Positions 17,236-26,743 of a DNA stretch of 64,000 bases are shown here, piece by piece. Source of the DNA: Salinispora oceanensis (GTDB lineage: Bacteria > Actinomycetota > Actinomycetes > Mycobacteriales > Micromonosporaceae). The stretch spans positions 3,504,523-3,568,522 of the forward strand of contig NZ_KB911579.1 in assembly GCF_000383575.1 (NCBI RefSeq), in the 5' to 3' direction. The position numbers and the translations under genes were made by a program. Every line of letters begins with the position of its first letter. The stretch's first letter is position 1. The notes beneath the pieces are model-generated. The model worked only from the letters and a program-made list of their open reading frames with translations. It made no database searches and had not been told where the DNA came from.

Positions 17236-18924
17236 GTGACCGAGGCGCGAATCGAGACAGAACTGCCACCGCCGCTGCCCGAGGGCGGGCTGCGGATCAT
17301 TCCGCTGGGCGGGCTCGGCGCCATCGGTCGGAACATGACCGTCTTCGAGTACGACGGGAAGCTGCTGGTCGTCGACTGCGGCGTGCTCTTTCCGGACGTG
17401 GAGCAGCCGGGCGTGGACCTGATCCTGCCCGACTTCGCCCCGATCCTGGACCGCCTCGATGATGTGCAGGCGATCGTGCTCACGCACGGCCACGAGGACC
17501 ACATCGGCGCGGTGCCGTACCTGCTCGCCCACAAGCCGGACATCCCGCTGGTCGGTTCGGAGTTCACCCTCGCCCTGGTCGAGGCGAAGCTCGCCGAGCG
17601 GCGGATCCAGCCGTACACGCTGACGGTTCGGGAGGGCGGCCGGGAGCAGCTCGGCCCCTTCGAGTGTGAGTTCTTCGCGGTCAACCACTCGATCCCGGAT
17701 GCGCTCGCCGTGGCTATCCGTACTCCGGCCGGCCTGGTGCTGCACACCGGTGACTTCAAGATGGACCAGCTCCCGCTGGACGGCCGGATCACCGACCTGG
17801 CCGGCTTCGCGCGGCTCGGCGCCGAGGGGGTGGACCTGCTCCTGTCCGACTCCACCAACGCCGAGATTCCCGGCTTCGTCACGCCGGAGCGGGAGATCGG
17901 CCCGGTGCTCGACTCGATCTTCGCCAAGGCTCGGGGCCGGATCATCGTCGCGTCGTTCGCCTCGCACGTGCACCGGGTCCAGCAGGTCTTCGACTCCGCG
18001 GTGGAGCATGGCCGCAAGGTGGCCCTGATCGGCCGGTCGATGGTGCGCAACATGGGCATCGCCCGCGACCTCGGTCTGCTGAACATCCCACCCGGTCTGG
18101 TCGTCGGGCTCGACGAGGCCACCAGCATGCCGCCCGACCAGATCGTGCTGATGTCAACCGGCAGCCAGGGTGAGCCGATGAGCGCGCTGGGCCGGATGGC
18201 CAGCGGTGATCACCGGCACATCACCATCGCCCCCGGCGACACCGTGGTGCTGGCCTCCTCGCTGGTGCCCGGCAACGAGACCTCCGTCTACCGGGTGATC
18301 AACCGGCTGGCCCGGGCGGGTGCCGTCGTCGTGCACAAGGACGTGGCCAAGGTGCACGTCTCCGGGCACGCCCCCGCTGGCGAGCTGCTCTACCTGCTCA
18401 ACATGGTTCGGCCGAGCAACCTGATGCCGGTCCACGGGGAGTGGCGGCACCTACGCGCCCACGCCCGGTTGGGCATCGAATCCGGGGTCGCCGCCGATCG
18501 GGTGGTGCTCTGTGAGGACGGCGACGTGGTCGACCTGGTCGAGGGGCGGGCCAGCCTGGTCGGGAAGGTCAAGAGCCGGTACGTCTACGTTGACGGCCTC
18601 GCCGTCGGGGACGTGTCGGAGTCGCTGCTCACCGAGCGGCGGATCCTCGGCGACGGCGGCTTCATCGCGGCCACCGTGGTGGTCGACTCGGTCACCGGAA
18701 AGGTGGTCGGTGGGCCGACGGTCTCCGCCAAGGGGTTCTCCGAGGACCCGGAGGCGTTCAGCCCGGTGGTGCCGTTGATCACCGAGGCGCTCAACCGCGC
18801 GGCCTCCGATGGCATCACCGACCCGCACCAGTTGCAGCAGATCGTGCGGCGCACGGTGGGGCGGTGGGTCAACGACGCCTACCGCCGCCGGCCCATGATC
18901 GTGCCGAACGTGGTGGAGGTCTGA
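17236..18924 (+). CDS. rnj: Ribonuclease J
   Basis: A metallo-beta-lactamase/beta-CASP ribonuclease of 562 residues that matures rRNA and degrades mRNA with both endo- and 5'-3' exonuclease activity. The metal motif HGHEDH spans residues 84-89, the LLSDSTN motif lies near 200 and the SGHAPAGEL motif near 375. The GTG start follows a GAGGTGAAC region. Adjacent dapA upstream is the usual actinobacterial context. Its end faces the leftward YbjN gene 36 bases away. Confidence 0.95.
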   Translation: MTEARIETELPPPLPEGGLRIIPLGGLGAIGRNMTVFEYDGKLLVVDCGVLFPDVEQPGVDLILPDFAPILDRLDDVQAIVLTHGHEDHIGAVPYLLAHKPDIPLVGSEFTLALVEAKLAERRIQPYTLTVREGGREQLGPFECEFFAVNHSIPDALAVAIRTPAGLVLHTGDFKMDQLPLDGRITDLAGFARLGAEGVDLLLSDSTNAEIPGFVTPEREIGPVLDSIFAKARGRIIVASFASHVHRVQQVFDSAVEHGRKVALIGRSMVRNMGIARDLGLLNIPPGLVVGLDEATSMPPDQIVLMSTGSQGEPMSALGRMASGDHRHITIAPGDTVVLASSLVPGNETSVYRVINRLARAGAVVVHKDVAKVHVSGHAPAGELLYLLNMVRPSNLMPVHGEWRHLRAHARLGIESGVAADRVVLCEDGDVVDLVEGRASLVGKVKSRYVYVDGLAVGDVSESLLTERRILGDGGFIAATVVVDSVTGKVVGGPTVSAKGFSEDPEAFSPVVPLITEALNRAASDGITDPHQLQQIVRRTVGRWVNDAYRRRPMIVPNVVEV

Positions 18925-18959
18925 GCCGAGGCGCGGCAAGGTCGGGGAGCCGGCCCGGG

Positions 18960-20594
18960 TCAGGGCAGCTCCGCGACCGCGTCGGCGTACGCCGAGCCGG
19001 TGCGTACCGCGGCGGCCAGCAGCACGTCCAGCTGGGTGGGCGCGACCCCGTGGGACAGGTCGGTGCTGACATCACCGGCCAACACCAGCTCGGCGCCGGA
19101 GTCGTGCACGTACGCCGTCGGTAGGAGCCGGTCCTGGTTCCAGGCGTTGCAGAACGCGTACGCCTCGGCGCGTCGGTCGGCCGGCAGCCGGCGGCTGGCC
19201 ACGGCGCGTACGTGCAGGACCTCGCCGCGCTCGCCGGCCCGCCGTACCTGGATCAGCGCCTCGCCCCAGCGCCCGACGACGGTGTCCGTGGCGTCCAGGA
19301 TGTACTGGTCGCCACGGCGGTCCAGGGCGCTGGTGATCGCCGCCAGGCTGAGCGGGGCGGGCTGGTCGGCCGGTTGGTCGTCCGCCTCGCGGTCGGGTTC
19401 GTCGTCGTCGGGGCCCTCGAAGGGTAGCGCCACCGGGTTGGCCAGGGCTCGTTCGGCCGCGCCCCGCTCGTCCAGCCAGGAGGCGACCCGCCCGGACTGG
19501 TGCCCGGTGCCGTTGCGCGCGTCGAAGCTGCCGGCGATCCCGGTGGCCAGGTCGGTCAGCTCGGCCCCGAGGGTGGCGAGGTCGAGGTCGGCCGCGGGCC
19601 GTTGCCCGTACGCGGGGCGGTGTACCCGCTGCTCGCCGAGGTCAGCGGCGACCGCTACCCCGCACACCAGCGCCCCGGCGGCGGCGAACTCCATCGCGGA
19701 GAGCTCGTCGGGAGCGCGGTCCAGCCGGGACAGCTGCTCGGTGAGGAGGGCCAGCCCGCGGACCGGGTTCCCGCTGAGCGCGCAGAAGCGCAGGTGCGCC
19801 GCGAGGTACGCGAAGCCGGCCCGTTCGCGTCGGTGCCGCTGGTACGCGTGCACGTGTGCCGCCGCGGCCGACTCGGGCGCGCCAAGTCGAAGCCACGGGA
19901 GCATCCCGGCGGCGAGCCCCCGCTCGGGTGCTCCGGTGCAGTCGTTCGGGTTCACGCCGGCCAGGACGTCCAGCGCGGCCGACCACTCCTCCCACCCGGC
20001 GAGCAGCTCCGCCCGGCGGACGGCGGCGCAGCTGAGGCAGCCGTCGGCCGGGGTGGCGGGCGCCGCTACCCAGCGGTCGTACCAGGACCGGGCGGTTGGC
20101 TCGTCGCCGAGGTGGTCCGCGATCCGGCAGTAGAGTTCGGCGGCGGTCGCGGTGTCGGCGGTGCCGAGGTCGTCTAGGAGGGCCCGGGCCTGGTCCAGGC
20201 CACCACGCGGGCTGCCGAGCAGGGCTTCGACCGCGTACCGCCGGTAGCGGGCCAGGGCTTCGTGACCGTCGGGCGGCAGCAGGTCGGGCCGCCGGTCCAC
20301 GGCGGCGAGGCAGCGGCGGACCGGCTCGACCAGGCGCCACCGCCCTTCGCCGAGCAGGTAGGTCTCGATCAGCGCGAGCCGGGCGTCCAACGCCGACCGG
20401 TCATCGCCGGCGGCGTCGGCCCGCGCGGCGATCCGTTCCAACTCGGCGCTGCGGGTATCGCCGTCGGGGGAGTCCCGGGCGTCGGCCAGCTCCTCAGCGA
20501 GGGGACGCCCGTCCCGCCCAGGTCGTTGGCGGCGTGGTGGCCACCCCGGCCAGCCGAACTCTTCCAGCCCGCGGCCGCCGGGCTGCCCGATCAC
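18960..20594 (-). CDS. Large protein with C-terminal YbjN domain (544 aa)
   Basis: The last ~150 residues form a YbjN-type domain (FCNAWNQDRLLPTAYV motif), related to the neighbouring 158-residue protein. The first ~390 residues are alanine/arginine-rich, mostly helical and TPR-like, with repeated LARYRRY and AELLAGWEEW-type helices and a pair of cysteines in CLSCAAV. An acidic linker (about residues 388-405) separates the two parts. The GTG start overlaps the stop of the upstream YbjN gene, so both are one operon. YbjN domains resemble type III secretion chaperones and probably bind proteins; the role here is unknown. Confidence 0.65.
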   Translation of the reverse strand: MIGQPGGRGLEEFGWPGWPPRRQRPGRDGRPLAEELADARDSPDGDTRSAELERIAARADAAGDDRSALDARLALIETYLLGEGRWRLVEPVRRCLAAVDRRPDLLPPDGHEALARYRRYAVEALLGSPRGGLDQARALLDDLGTADTATAAELYCRIADHLGDEPTARSWYDRWVAAPATPADGCLSCAAVRRAELLAGWEEWSAALDVLAGVNPNDCTGAPERGLAAGMLPWLRLGAPESAAAAHVHAYQRHRRERAGFAYLAAHLRFCALSGNPVRGLALLTEQLSRLDRAPDELSAMEFAAAGALVCGVAVAADLGEQRVHRPAYGQRPAADLDLATLGAELTDLATGIAGSFDARNGTGHQSGRVASWLDERGAAERALANPVALPFEGPDDDEPDREADDQPADQPAPLSLAAITSALDRRGDQYILDATDTVVGRWGEALIQVRRAGERGEVLHVRAVASRRLPADRRAEAYAFCNAWNQDRLLPTAYVHDSGAELVLAGDVSTDLSHGVAPTQLDVLLAAAVRTGSAYADAVAELP

Positions 20595-21067
20595 GAGCGC
20601 ACCCCACCAGGGAGCCGGGCCACCTCGGCGGCGAGCTGGCAGCCGGTGGTGATGCCGCGGTCGAGGAGCCGGTCGAGTTGGTGCGGGGTCACACCGCGTT
20701 CGAGGTCGGTGATGACCTCCCCACAGATTCGCGTCCGGCCGTCATCTTCGACGTGTACGAACGCCTTGGGCCAGAGCCGGTCGTGGTTCCAGGCGTTGCA
20801 GAAGGCGTGTAGCGCGGGGACGTACTCGATCGCGAACGTGGGTGCCACGACGGTGCGTACCTGGAGTAGCTCGCCGGCGGTCCCGGGCCGCAGGAACCAG
20901 ATGAGGTTGTCGGCCCACCGGCCGACCAGCTCCCCGGCCGGGTCGGTCTCCACCGGGTATCCCCGCTGGGTGAGTACGGTGGCGATCAGCTCATCGGTGA
21001 GTGGGCTCAGGGCGCCCGGGTAGCCGCCCAGGAGGCGGTCCGGAATATCCCCGGTCGGCGACGCCAT
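20591..21067 (-). CDS. YbjN domain-containing protein (158 aa)
   Basis: A single-domain protein with the family's FCNAWNHDRLWPKAFV segment and the ERGVTPHQLDRLLDRGI helix. These are close counterparts of the C-terminal domain of the next gene (FCNAWNQDRLLP and SHGVAPTQLDVLL), so the pair looks like a tandem duplication with one copy fused to a helical extension. An AAGGGA ribosome-binding site precedes the ATG. It is divergent from ftsK, sharing a 112-base promoter region. Confidence 0.8.
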   Translation of the reverse strand: MASPTGDIPDRLLGGYPGALSPLTDELIATVLTQRGYPVETDPAGELVGRWADNLIWFLRPGTAGELLQVRTVVAPTFAIEYVPALHAFCNAWNHDRLWPKAFVHVEDDGRTRICGEVITDLERGVTPHQLDRLLDRGITTGCQLAAEVARLPGGVRS

Positions 21068-21167
21068 ACGGCATCCCTTCTGAGGCGAATATCACGACCG
21101 GCGGCGGATTCGCGTGCCGACGCGCGGACACGACCTGGAATAGCGGCGATCCGCCGGGTACCGCCGC

Positions 21168-21179
21168 TAGGTTGATGCT
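21168..21179 (+). promoter_or_regulatory. Leaderless-type -10 element of ftsK
   Basis: TAGGTT, six bases, then ATG 21180. No ribosome-binding site is visible in front of the ATG. Confidence 0.5.
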
Positions 21180-23645
21180 ATGGCGGGCCGTACCTCTCAG
21201 GCGAGTCGGCGGCGCGGCGCGTCGCCACGAGGCAACACGAACAACCGTGCCCGGCAGCCGGCGAAGAAGCCCCGCGCTGCCGCTAAGCGTCGTCCGCCGG
21301 CCCGCACCAGCCCGGCCGGCTCCGTGGGCCGGGCGGTCGGGGCACTGTGGATGGGCCTCGCGCACGGGGTTGGCTGGTCGGTTCGCGCCGCCGGCCGGCA
21401 GGCCGCCGCGGCCCGCGGCCTCGACCCCGAGCACCGGCGCGACGGCGCCGGGCTGCTGGTGCTCGGCATCGCGCTGCTCAGCGCGGCCAGCATCTGGTTC
21501 GAAAAGGCCGGACCGGTCGGGGAGCGGCTCGCCGACACCGTACGGCTGTTTCTCGGTGCGATCGCCGTTGTGGTGCCGGTGCTGCTGACGATCGGTGCCT
21601 GGCGCCTGATGCGGGAGCCAACCGCTCCGGAACACCGGGGCCGGGGCCTGGTCGGCTGGGGGTCCATGCTGGTCGCCACGGCCGCGCTGCTGCACATCGG
21701 GCAGGAGCCGACTTCGCCGGCGCAGCGGGACTTCGCGGGCGGGCTGATCGGTGCGGGGGTGGGGAGCCTGCTGGAGCGGGCGGTGACGGCCTGGGTGGCC
21801 GTGCCGCTGCTGCTGCTGCTCCTGGTCTTCGGGCTGCTGGTGGTCACCGCGACGCCGATCAACAAGATTCCGGAGCGGCTCGGTCTGTTGGCCGGCACGG
21901 TGGTCGGCACCCCGGCCGGCGCGGAGGCCACCGAGGAGGCCGCGGCGGAGACCGGCAAGCCGGTGCGCAAGCGTGCGGCGAAGCGGACGCCGCCACCACC
22001 GCCGGACCCGGCGGACTTCGCCGACGACCTGGCGGGCGCGGATCTGCAGGAGACGCTCAGGCTGCCCCGAAAGTCGTCGGCGAAGGTGCCGGCCAGTCGG
22101 AAGCCGGCGGAGCCGCCGGAGCACTCGCCGCTGCCCACCCGGGCCGAGCAGCTCGCGTTGACCGGGCTGGCGGGCGACTACGCGCTGCCCCCGGCGACGC
22201 TGCTGGGCAGTGGTGCCGCCCCCAAGAAGCGCAGCCGGGCCAACGACGAGGTGATCGCCGCGTTGACCGGGGTGTTCGAGCAGTTCGACGTGGACGCCGC
22301 GGTTACCGGCTTCACCCGGGGGCCGACGGTGACCCGGTACGAGGTCGAGCTGGGCCACGGGGTCAAGGTGGAGCGGATCACCCAGCTCTCCCGCAACATC
22401 GCGTACGCGGTGAAGTCGCCGGACGTGCGCATCCTCAGCCCGATTCCGGGCAAGAGCGCGATCGGCGTGGAGATTCCGAACACCGATCCGGAGAATGTCG
22501 CCCTCGGCGACGTGCTGCGCTCCCGGGCGGCCACCAGCGACCATCACCCGATGCTGGTCGCGCTCGGTAAGGACATCGAGGGTGGCTACGTGGTGGCCAA
22601 CCTCGCGAAGACGCCGCACATTCTCATCGCGGGGGCCACCGGCGCGGGGAAGTCGAGCTGCCTGAACTCACTGCTGGTCTCGCTTCTGACCCGGGCCACC
22701 CCGGACGAGGTACGGCTGCTGTTGATCGACCCGAAGCGGGTCGAGATGACCGGCTACGAGGGGATCCCGCACCTGGTCACGCCGATCGTGACGAATGCCA
22801 AGAAGGCGGCTGACTCGTTGGAGTGGGTCGTGCGCGAGATGGATATGCGCTACGACGACCTGGCCGCCAACGGGGTCCGGCACATTGACGACTTTAACCG
22901 CAAGGTACGCAATGGTGAGATCACGGCTCCGCCGGGCAGCGAGCGGGAACTGCGGCCGTACCCGTACCTGTTGGTGATCGTGGACGAGTTGGCCGACCTG
23001 ATGATGGTCGCCCCGCGGGACGTGGAGGACTCCATCGTCCGGATCACCCAGCTCGCCCGGGCCGCCGGGATCCACCTGGTGCTCGCCACGCAACGTCCGT
23101 CGGTGGACGTGGTGACCGGTCTGATCAAGGCCAATGTGCCGTCCCGGCTCGCCTTCGCGACCTCGTCGCTGGCCGATTCGCGGGTCATTCTGGATCAGCC
23201 GGGTGCGGAGAAGCTGCTCGGTCGCGGTGATGGTCTCTTCCTGCCGATGGGTGCCGCCAAGCCGGTCCGGATCCAGGGCGCGTGGGTGACCGAGCGGGAG
23301 ATCGCCGACGTGGTCCGGTTCTGCAAGGAGCAGCGGGAGCCGGAGTTCCGCGCGGACGTGCTCACCGTGGCCCAGGAGAGCAAGAAGAAGATCGACGAGG
23401 ATATCGGCGACGACCTCGACCTGCTGGTGCAGGCGGTTGAGCTGGTGGTGACCTCGCAGTTCGGCTCCACCTCGATGCTGCAGCGCAAGCTGCGGGTCGG
23501 TTTCGCGAAGGCGGGTCGGCTGATGGATCTGATGGAGACCCGCGGCGTGGTTGGCCCGTCCGAGGGTTCCAAGGCCCGGGATGTGTTGGTGAAGCCGGAC
23601 GAGTTGACGGAGGTGCTGGTCGGCCTCCGCGGCGGGGAGGACTGA
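21180..23645 (+). CDS. ftsK: DNA translocase FtsK/SpoIIIE
   Basis: Moves chromosomal DNA through the closing division or sporulation septum. The 821-residue protein has a basic N-terminus, four membrane helices (about residues 90-230) and a charged linker. The motor domain follows, with Walker A GATGAGKSS near residue 487 and Walker B VIVDELADLMM near residue 600. A C-terminal gamma winged-helix domain, which reads KOPS sequences, ends in QRKLRVGFAKAGRLMD. Length and layout are normal. rimO and pgsA follow after two unrelated genes, as in the mycobacterial ftsK-pgsA-clgR block. Confidence 0.95.
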   Translation: MAGRTSQASRRRGASPRGNTNNRARQPAKKPRAAAKRRPPARTSPAGSVGRAVGALWMGLAHGVGWSVRAAGRQAAAARGLDPEHRRDGAGLLVLGIALLSAASIWFEKAGPVGERLADTVRLFLGAIAVVVPVLLTIGAWRLMREPTAPEHRGRGLVGWGSMLVATAALLHIGQEPTSPAQRDFAGGLIGAGVGSLLERAVTAWVAVPLLLLLLVFGLLVVTATPINKIPERLGLLAGTVVGTPAGAEATEEAAAETGKPVRKRAAKRTPPPPPDPADFADDLAGADLQETLRLPRKSSAKVPASRKPAEPPEHSPLPTRAEQLALTGLAGDYALPPATLLGSGAAPKKRSRANDEVIAALTGVFEQFDVDAAVTGFTRGPTVTRYEVELGHGVKVERITQLSRNIAYAVKSPDVRILSPIPGKSAIGVEIPNTDPENVALGDVLRSRAATSDHHPMLVALGKDIEGGYVVANLAKTPHILIAGATGAGKSSCLNSLLVSLLTRATPDEVRLLLIDPKRVEMTGYEGIPHLVTPIVTNAKKAADSLEWVVREMDMRYDDLAANGVRHIDDFNRKVRNGEITAPPGSERELRPYPYLLVIVDELADLMMVAPRDVEDSIVRITQLARAAGIHLVLATQRPSVDVVTGLIKANVPSRLAFATSSLADSRVILDQPGAEKLLGRGDGLFLPMGAAKPVRIQGAWVTEREIADVVRFCKEQREPEFRADVLTVAQESKKKIDEDIGDDLDLLVQAVELVVTSQFGSTSMLQRKLRVGFAKAGRLMDLMETRGVVGPSEGSKARDVLVKPDELTEVLVGLRGGED

Positions 23646-23754
23646 CCGAGACCGCGGTGGTGCCGGCGGGGTCGGGTTGGCCGCCGGTGCCGGGCGGGGA
23701 CAGTCCCTTCGCCCGCGCGGTCCGGACGGAGTCGGTCCGGTCCCGGTTCGGCCG

Positions 23755-24069
23755 TCAGTGGTAGATCTTCAGGCCCACCACGCCGGCGATCACCAGCAGG
23801 AGGCAGAGGATCCGGGGCAGGCTGGCCGACTCGTGCAGCGCCACCATCCCCACCACGGCGGTGCCGACCGCGCCGATGCCGACCCAGACCGCGTAGCCGG
23901 TGCCGACGGGGATCTCGCGGAGCGCGTAGGCGAGGCCGATCATGCTCAGGGCGGCCGTGATGGCGAAGACAATCGTGGGGACGAGCCGGCTGAAGCCGGC
24001 GCTGCGGTCGAGGGCGATGGCCCACGCGGTTTCGAGGAGTCCGGAGATCACCAGCACGATCCAGGCCAT
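23755..24069 (-). CDS. sugE: SMR family exporter, SugE/Gdx type
   Basis: A 104-residue protein with four membrane helices and the essential glutamate in GLLETAWAIAL (residue 13). The sequence matches the SugE/Gdx branch rather than EmrE, for example PVGTGYAVWVGIGAVG in the third helix region. Gdx proteins export guanidinium with proton antiport. A TACCGT hexamer six bases before the ATG suggests a leaderless mRNA, and no guanidine riboswitch is visible upstream. It lies between convergent ftsK and a divergent ornithine cyclodeaminase-like gene. Confidence 0.88.
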   Translation of the reverse strand: MAWIVLVISGLLETAWAIALDRSAGFSRLVPTIVFAITAALSMIGLAYALREIPVGTGYAVWVGIGAVGTAVVGMVALHESASLPRILCLLLVIAGVVGLKIYH

Positions 24070-24081
24070 CGCCGGACGGTA
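24070..24081 (-). promoter_or_regulatory. Leaderless-type -10 element of sugE
   Basis: On the minus strand TACCGT, six bases, then ATG 24069. The short upstream space leaves no room for a riboswitch in the mRNA if this promoter is used. Confidence 0.4.
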
Positions 24082-24171
24082 GCAGCTGCCGGGGGGCGGA
24101 GCAGCGCGGTGAAGGTGATCTTCGCCACTGCGGCTGGAGCTAAACCTGACTTTATCTTGCAGTATCGGTTC

Positions 24172-25092
24172 ATGCCGCTGCTACTCAGCGACTCAGAGGT
24201 CGCTGCCGTGCTCGATGCCCCGACGACCATCGCCGCCATGCGGGACGCGCTGCACGCCGCCCACGAGGGTCGGCTGGTCGCCCCGCCCCGAGCCACCGCG
24301 TCGCTGGCCGGAGGCCGGATGGCGCTGGCCGCCGGGCAGCTGGTCGGTCAGTGGTACGGCGCCTGTTCCTACGACACCTTCGGGCTGCCGGGGAGCGAAC
24401 CGGTGGTGGTGCTGCACGACGCCCGCACCGGCGGGGTCCGGGCGGTCGCGGTCGGGACGGAGCTCAGCTCCCGGCGTAGCGGTGGGCTGGGCGGGGTCGC
24501 CGTTGACGCGCTGGCCCGCCCGGAGGCGACCACGCTCGGAGTGGTCGGCTCAGGGCGGCAGGCGTGGGCGCAGGTCTGGGCCGCCGCGGCGGTACGGCCC
24601 CTGCGGGAGGTGCGCGTGCACAGCCGTTCGGCAGCACGGCGTACCGCCTTCGCCAACCGGGTCCGCGTTGAACTCGGCGTACCGGCGCGGGCAGTCGACT
24701 CCGCGGCGGCGGCCGTCGCCGGCCAGGACATCGTGGTGATCGCCACCTCCAGCACCACCCCGGTGGTGGACGCCGCGGACCTCGCGCCCGGCGCCCACGT
24801 GAACGCGGTCGGCTTCAAGCAGGTCGACCGGCACGAGTTCGGCCCGGATCTGCTGGACCGGGCCGAGGTGCTGGTCACCGACTCGCTGGCCCAGGCCGCC
24901 GGGTACGACCCACCGATGCTCGCCGCCCTCCCCCCGTACGTCGGACGGCTGCGGGACCTGGGCGCGGTCCTGGCGGCGGCGGTGTCCGGCCGGACCAGTG
25001 CGGACCAAATCTCCGCCTTCTGCTCCACCGGCTTGGGCGGTACCGAGAGCTTCCTGCTCGATCGCGTGGTCCGGGTCGCCGCGAGGGTCTGA
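24172..25092 (+). CDS. Ornithine cyclodeaminase / mu-crystallin family protein
   Basis: A 306-residue NAD(P)-dependent enzyme family member. The Rossmann motif GVVGSGRQAWAQ lies around residue 122 and the substrate-side segment GLGGVAVDALARPEA just before it. Family members include ornithine cyclodeaminase, ketimine reductases and alanine/delta-pyrroline-2-carboxylate dehydrogenases; the exact substrate cannot be told from sequence. ATG 24172 gives the usual length. The upstream ~80 bases include a comparatively AT-rich patch (TAAACCTGACTTTATC), possibly its promoter. Confidence 0.82.
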   Translation: MPLLLSDSEVAAVLDAPTTIAAMRDALHAAHEGRLVAPPRATASLAGGRMALAAGQLVGQWYGACSYDTFGLPGSEPVVVLHDARTGGVRAVAVGTELSSRRSGGLGGVAVDALARPEATTLGVVGSGRQAWAQVWAAAAVRPLREVRVHSRSAARRTAFANRVRVELGVPARAVDSAAAAVAGQDIVVIATSSTTPVVDAADLAPGAHVNAVGFKQVDRHEFGPDLLDRAEVLVTDSLAQAAGYDPPMLAALPPYVGRLRDLGAVLAAAVSGRTSADQISAFCSTGLGGTESFLLDRVVRVAARV

Positions 25093-25210
25093 CCAACCGG
25101 TGCGGCCGCGCGGGCCGGCTGACCCCCTGGTGCGGGCTTTGGGCGGACGCGGACGGGAGCCCGGCCGAGGCCGGCCGCTGGCGGTTGCCGGGAGGTCAAC
25201 CCGCGCCCGG

Positions 25211-25222
25211 TACCCTCGGATG
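25211..25222 (+). promoter_or_regulatory. Leaderless-type -10 element of rimO
   Basis: TACCCT, six bases, then GTG 25223. This favours GTG 25223 over the ATG three bases earlier. Confidence 0.4.
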
Positions 25223-26743
25223 GTGTCTGCCACCCCTCCCGCACCCGCCGACGGCCGCCGTGTCGCCCTGCTGACCCTGGGCTGCGCCCGCAACGAGGTC
25301 GACTCCGAGGAGCTGGCTGCCCGGCTGCACTCGGACGGCTGGCAGGTGACCACCGACGGTGAAGGCGCCGACGTGGTGGTCGTGAACACCTGCGGGTTCG
25401 TCGAGAAGGCCAAGCAGGATTCGATCCAGACGCTACTGGCCGCCGCCGAAACCGGCGCGAAGGTGGTGGCGGCCGGGTGCATGGCCGAGCGGTACGGGCG
25501 GGAGCTCGCGGAGAGCCTGCCCGAGGCGCAGGCGGTGTTGAGCTTCGACGACTACCCGGACATCTCCGATCGACTCGGAGCGGTGCTCGCCGGAACGGCG
25601 GTTGCCGCGCACACCCCACGGGACCGGCGGGAACTCCTACCGCTCACCCCGGTACGGCGGGCGGAGGCGGCGGTGTCGGTGCCGGGCCACGGCACCCCGG
25701 CCGTCGTGGCGCAGCCCGGTGCGCGATCCGCTCCGATCGAGGTCGACGAGCACACTCCGGCGCATCTGCGTCCGGTGCTGCGGCGTCGGCTCGACACCGG
25801 ACCGGTCGCGTCACTCAAGCTGGCCAGCGGCTGTGACCGACGGTGTGCCTTCTGCGCCATCCCCGCTTTCCGGGGTGCGTTCGTCTCCCGCCCGCCGGAG
25901 GCGCTGCTCGCCGAGGCGGAGTGGCTCGCCAGCACCGGGGTGCGGGAGTTGGTCCTGGTCAGTGAGAATTCCAGCTCCTACGGCAAGGACCTGGGCGACC
26001 CGCGGGCACTGGAGAAGCTGCTGCCCCAGCTCGCCGCGGTGGACGGCATCGTGCGGGTGCGCGCGAGCTACCTCCAGCCGGCCGAGACCCGGCCCGGACT
26101 GGTTGAGGCGATCGCCACCACGCCGGGCGTCGCCCCGTACTTCGACCTGTCGTTCCAGCACTCCAGCGAGCCAGTGTTGCGGCGGATGCGCCGGTTCGGC
26201 TCCACCGATCGGTTCCTGGAGCTGCTGAGCAGCATCCGGGCGTTCGCCCCGGAGGCCGGCGCGCGGAGCAACTTCATCGTCGGGTTCCCCGGCGAGACCC
26301 GGGCCGACGTCGCGGAGCTGGTCCGCTTCCTGGAGGAGGCGCGGCTGGACGCGATCGGGGTGTTCGACTACAGCGACGAGGACGGCACCGAGGCCGCCGG
26401 TCTGCCCGGTAAGGTCACCGCCGCCACCGTCAGGCGCCGCTATGACCGGCTCAGCGCGCTCGCCGACGAGCTCTGCGCGCAGCGGGCCGAGCAGCGGCTC
26501 GGCTCGACGGTGCAGGTCTTGGTCGACTCGGTTGACGACGGTGTGGTGGAGGGCCGGGCCGCGCACCAGGCTCCCGAGGTGGACGGCTCGACGACCCTGG
26601 TCGCACCCCCCGAGGGCGGGGTGGACCTCACCGCCCTGCGCCCCGGTGACCTGGTTCAGTGCACGGTCACCGCTACCGAGGGTGTGGACTTGCTCGCCGT
26701 ACCGGATGCGATGATCTCGGCGGCTCCTGGCGTGGCACGGTGA
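25223..26743 (+). CDS. rimO: Ribosomal protein S12 methylthiotransferase RimO
   Basis: A radical-SAM enzyme that adds a methylthio group to the conserved aspartate of ribosomal protein S12. Its 506 residues comprise an N-terminal UPF0004 domain with the cluster cysteines in LGCARNEVDSE, NTCGF and AGCMAERY. The radical-SAM CX3CX2C motif (CDRRCAFC) lies near residues 204-211, and a TRAM domain ends the protein. The opening LGCARNEVDSE is the RimO rather than MiaB form. A loop of ~60 residues before the radical-SAM motif is longer than in E. coli. Its stop overlaps the GTG start of pgsA. Confidence 0.9.
   Translation: MSATPPAPADGRRVALLTLGCARNEVDSEELAARLHSDGWQVTTDGEGADVVVVNTCGFVEKAKQDSIQTLLAAAETGAKVVAAGCMAERYGRELAESLPEAQAVLSFDDYPDISDRLGAVLAGTAVAAHTPRDRRELLPLTPVRRAEAAVSVPGHGTPAVVAQPGARSAPIEVDEHTPAHLRPVLRRRLDTGPVASLKLASGCDRRCAFCAIPAFRGAFVSRPPEALLAEAEWLASTGVRELVLVSENSSSYGKDLGDPRALEKLLPQLAAVDGIVRVRASYLQPAETRPGLVEAIATTPGVAPYFDLSFQHSSEPVLRRMRRFGSTDRFLELLSSIRAFAPEAGARSNFIVGFPGETRADVAELVRFLEEARLDAIGVFDYSDEDGTEAAGLPGKVTAATVRRRYDRLSALADELCAQRAEQRLGSTVQVLVDSVDDGVVEGRAAHQAPEVDGSTTLVAPPEGGVDLTALRPGDLVQCTVTATEGVDLLAVPDAMISAAPGVAR

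Noticed and set aside
23722..23740. CCGGAC/GTCCGG inverted repeat between ftsK and sugE as a terminator
   Set aside because: Only 6-bp arms in a region where such GC-rich pairs arise easily by chance.
24070..24171. Guanidine riboswitch upstream of the SugE-type exporter
   Set aside because: No ykkC-like or mini-ykkC (paired ACGR loops) pattern is visible, and the likely leaderless start leaves no room for one.
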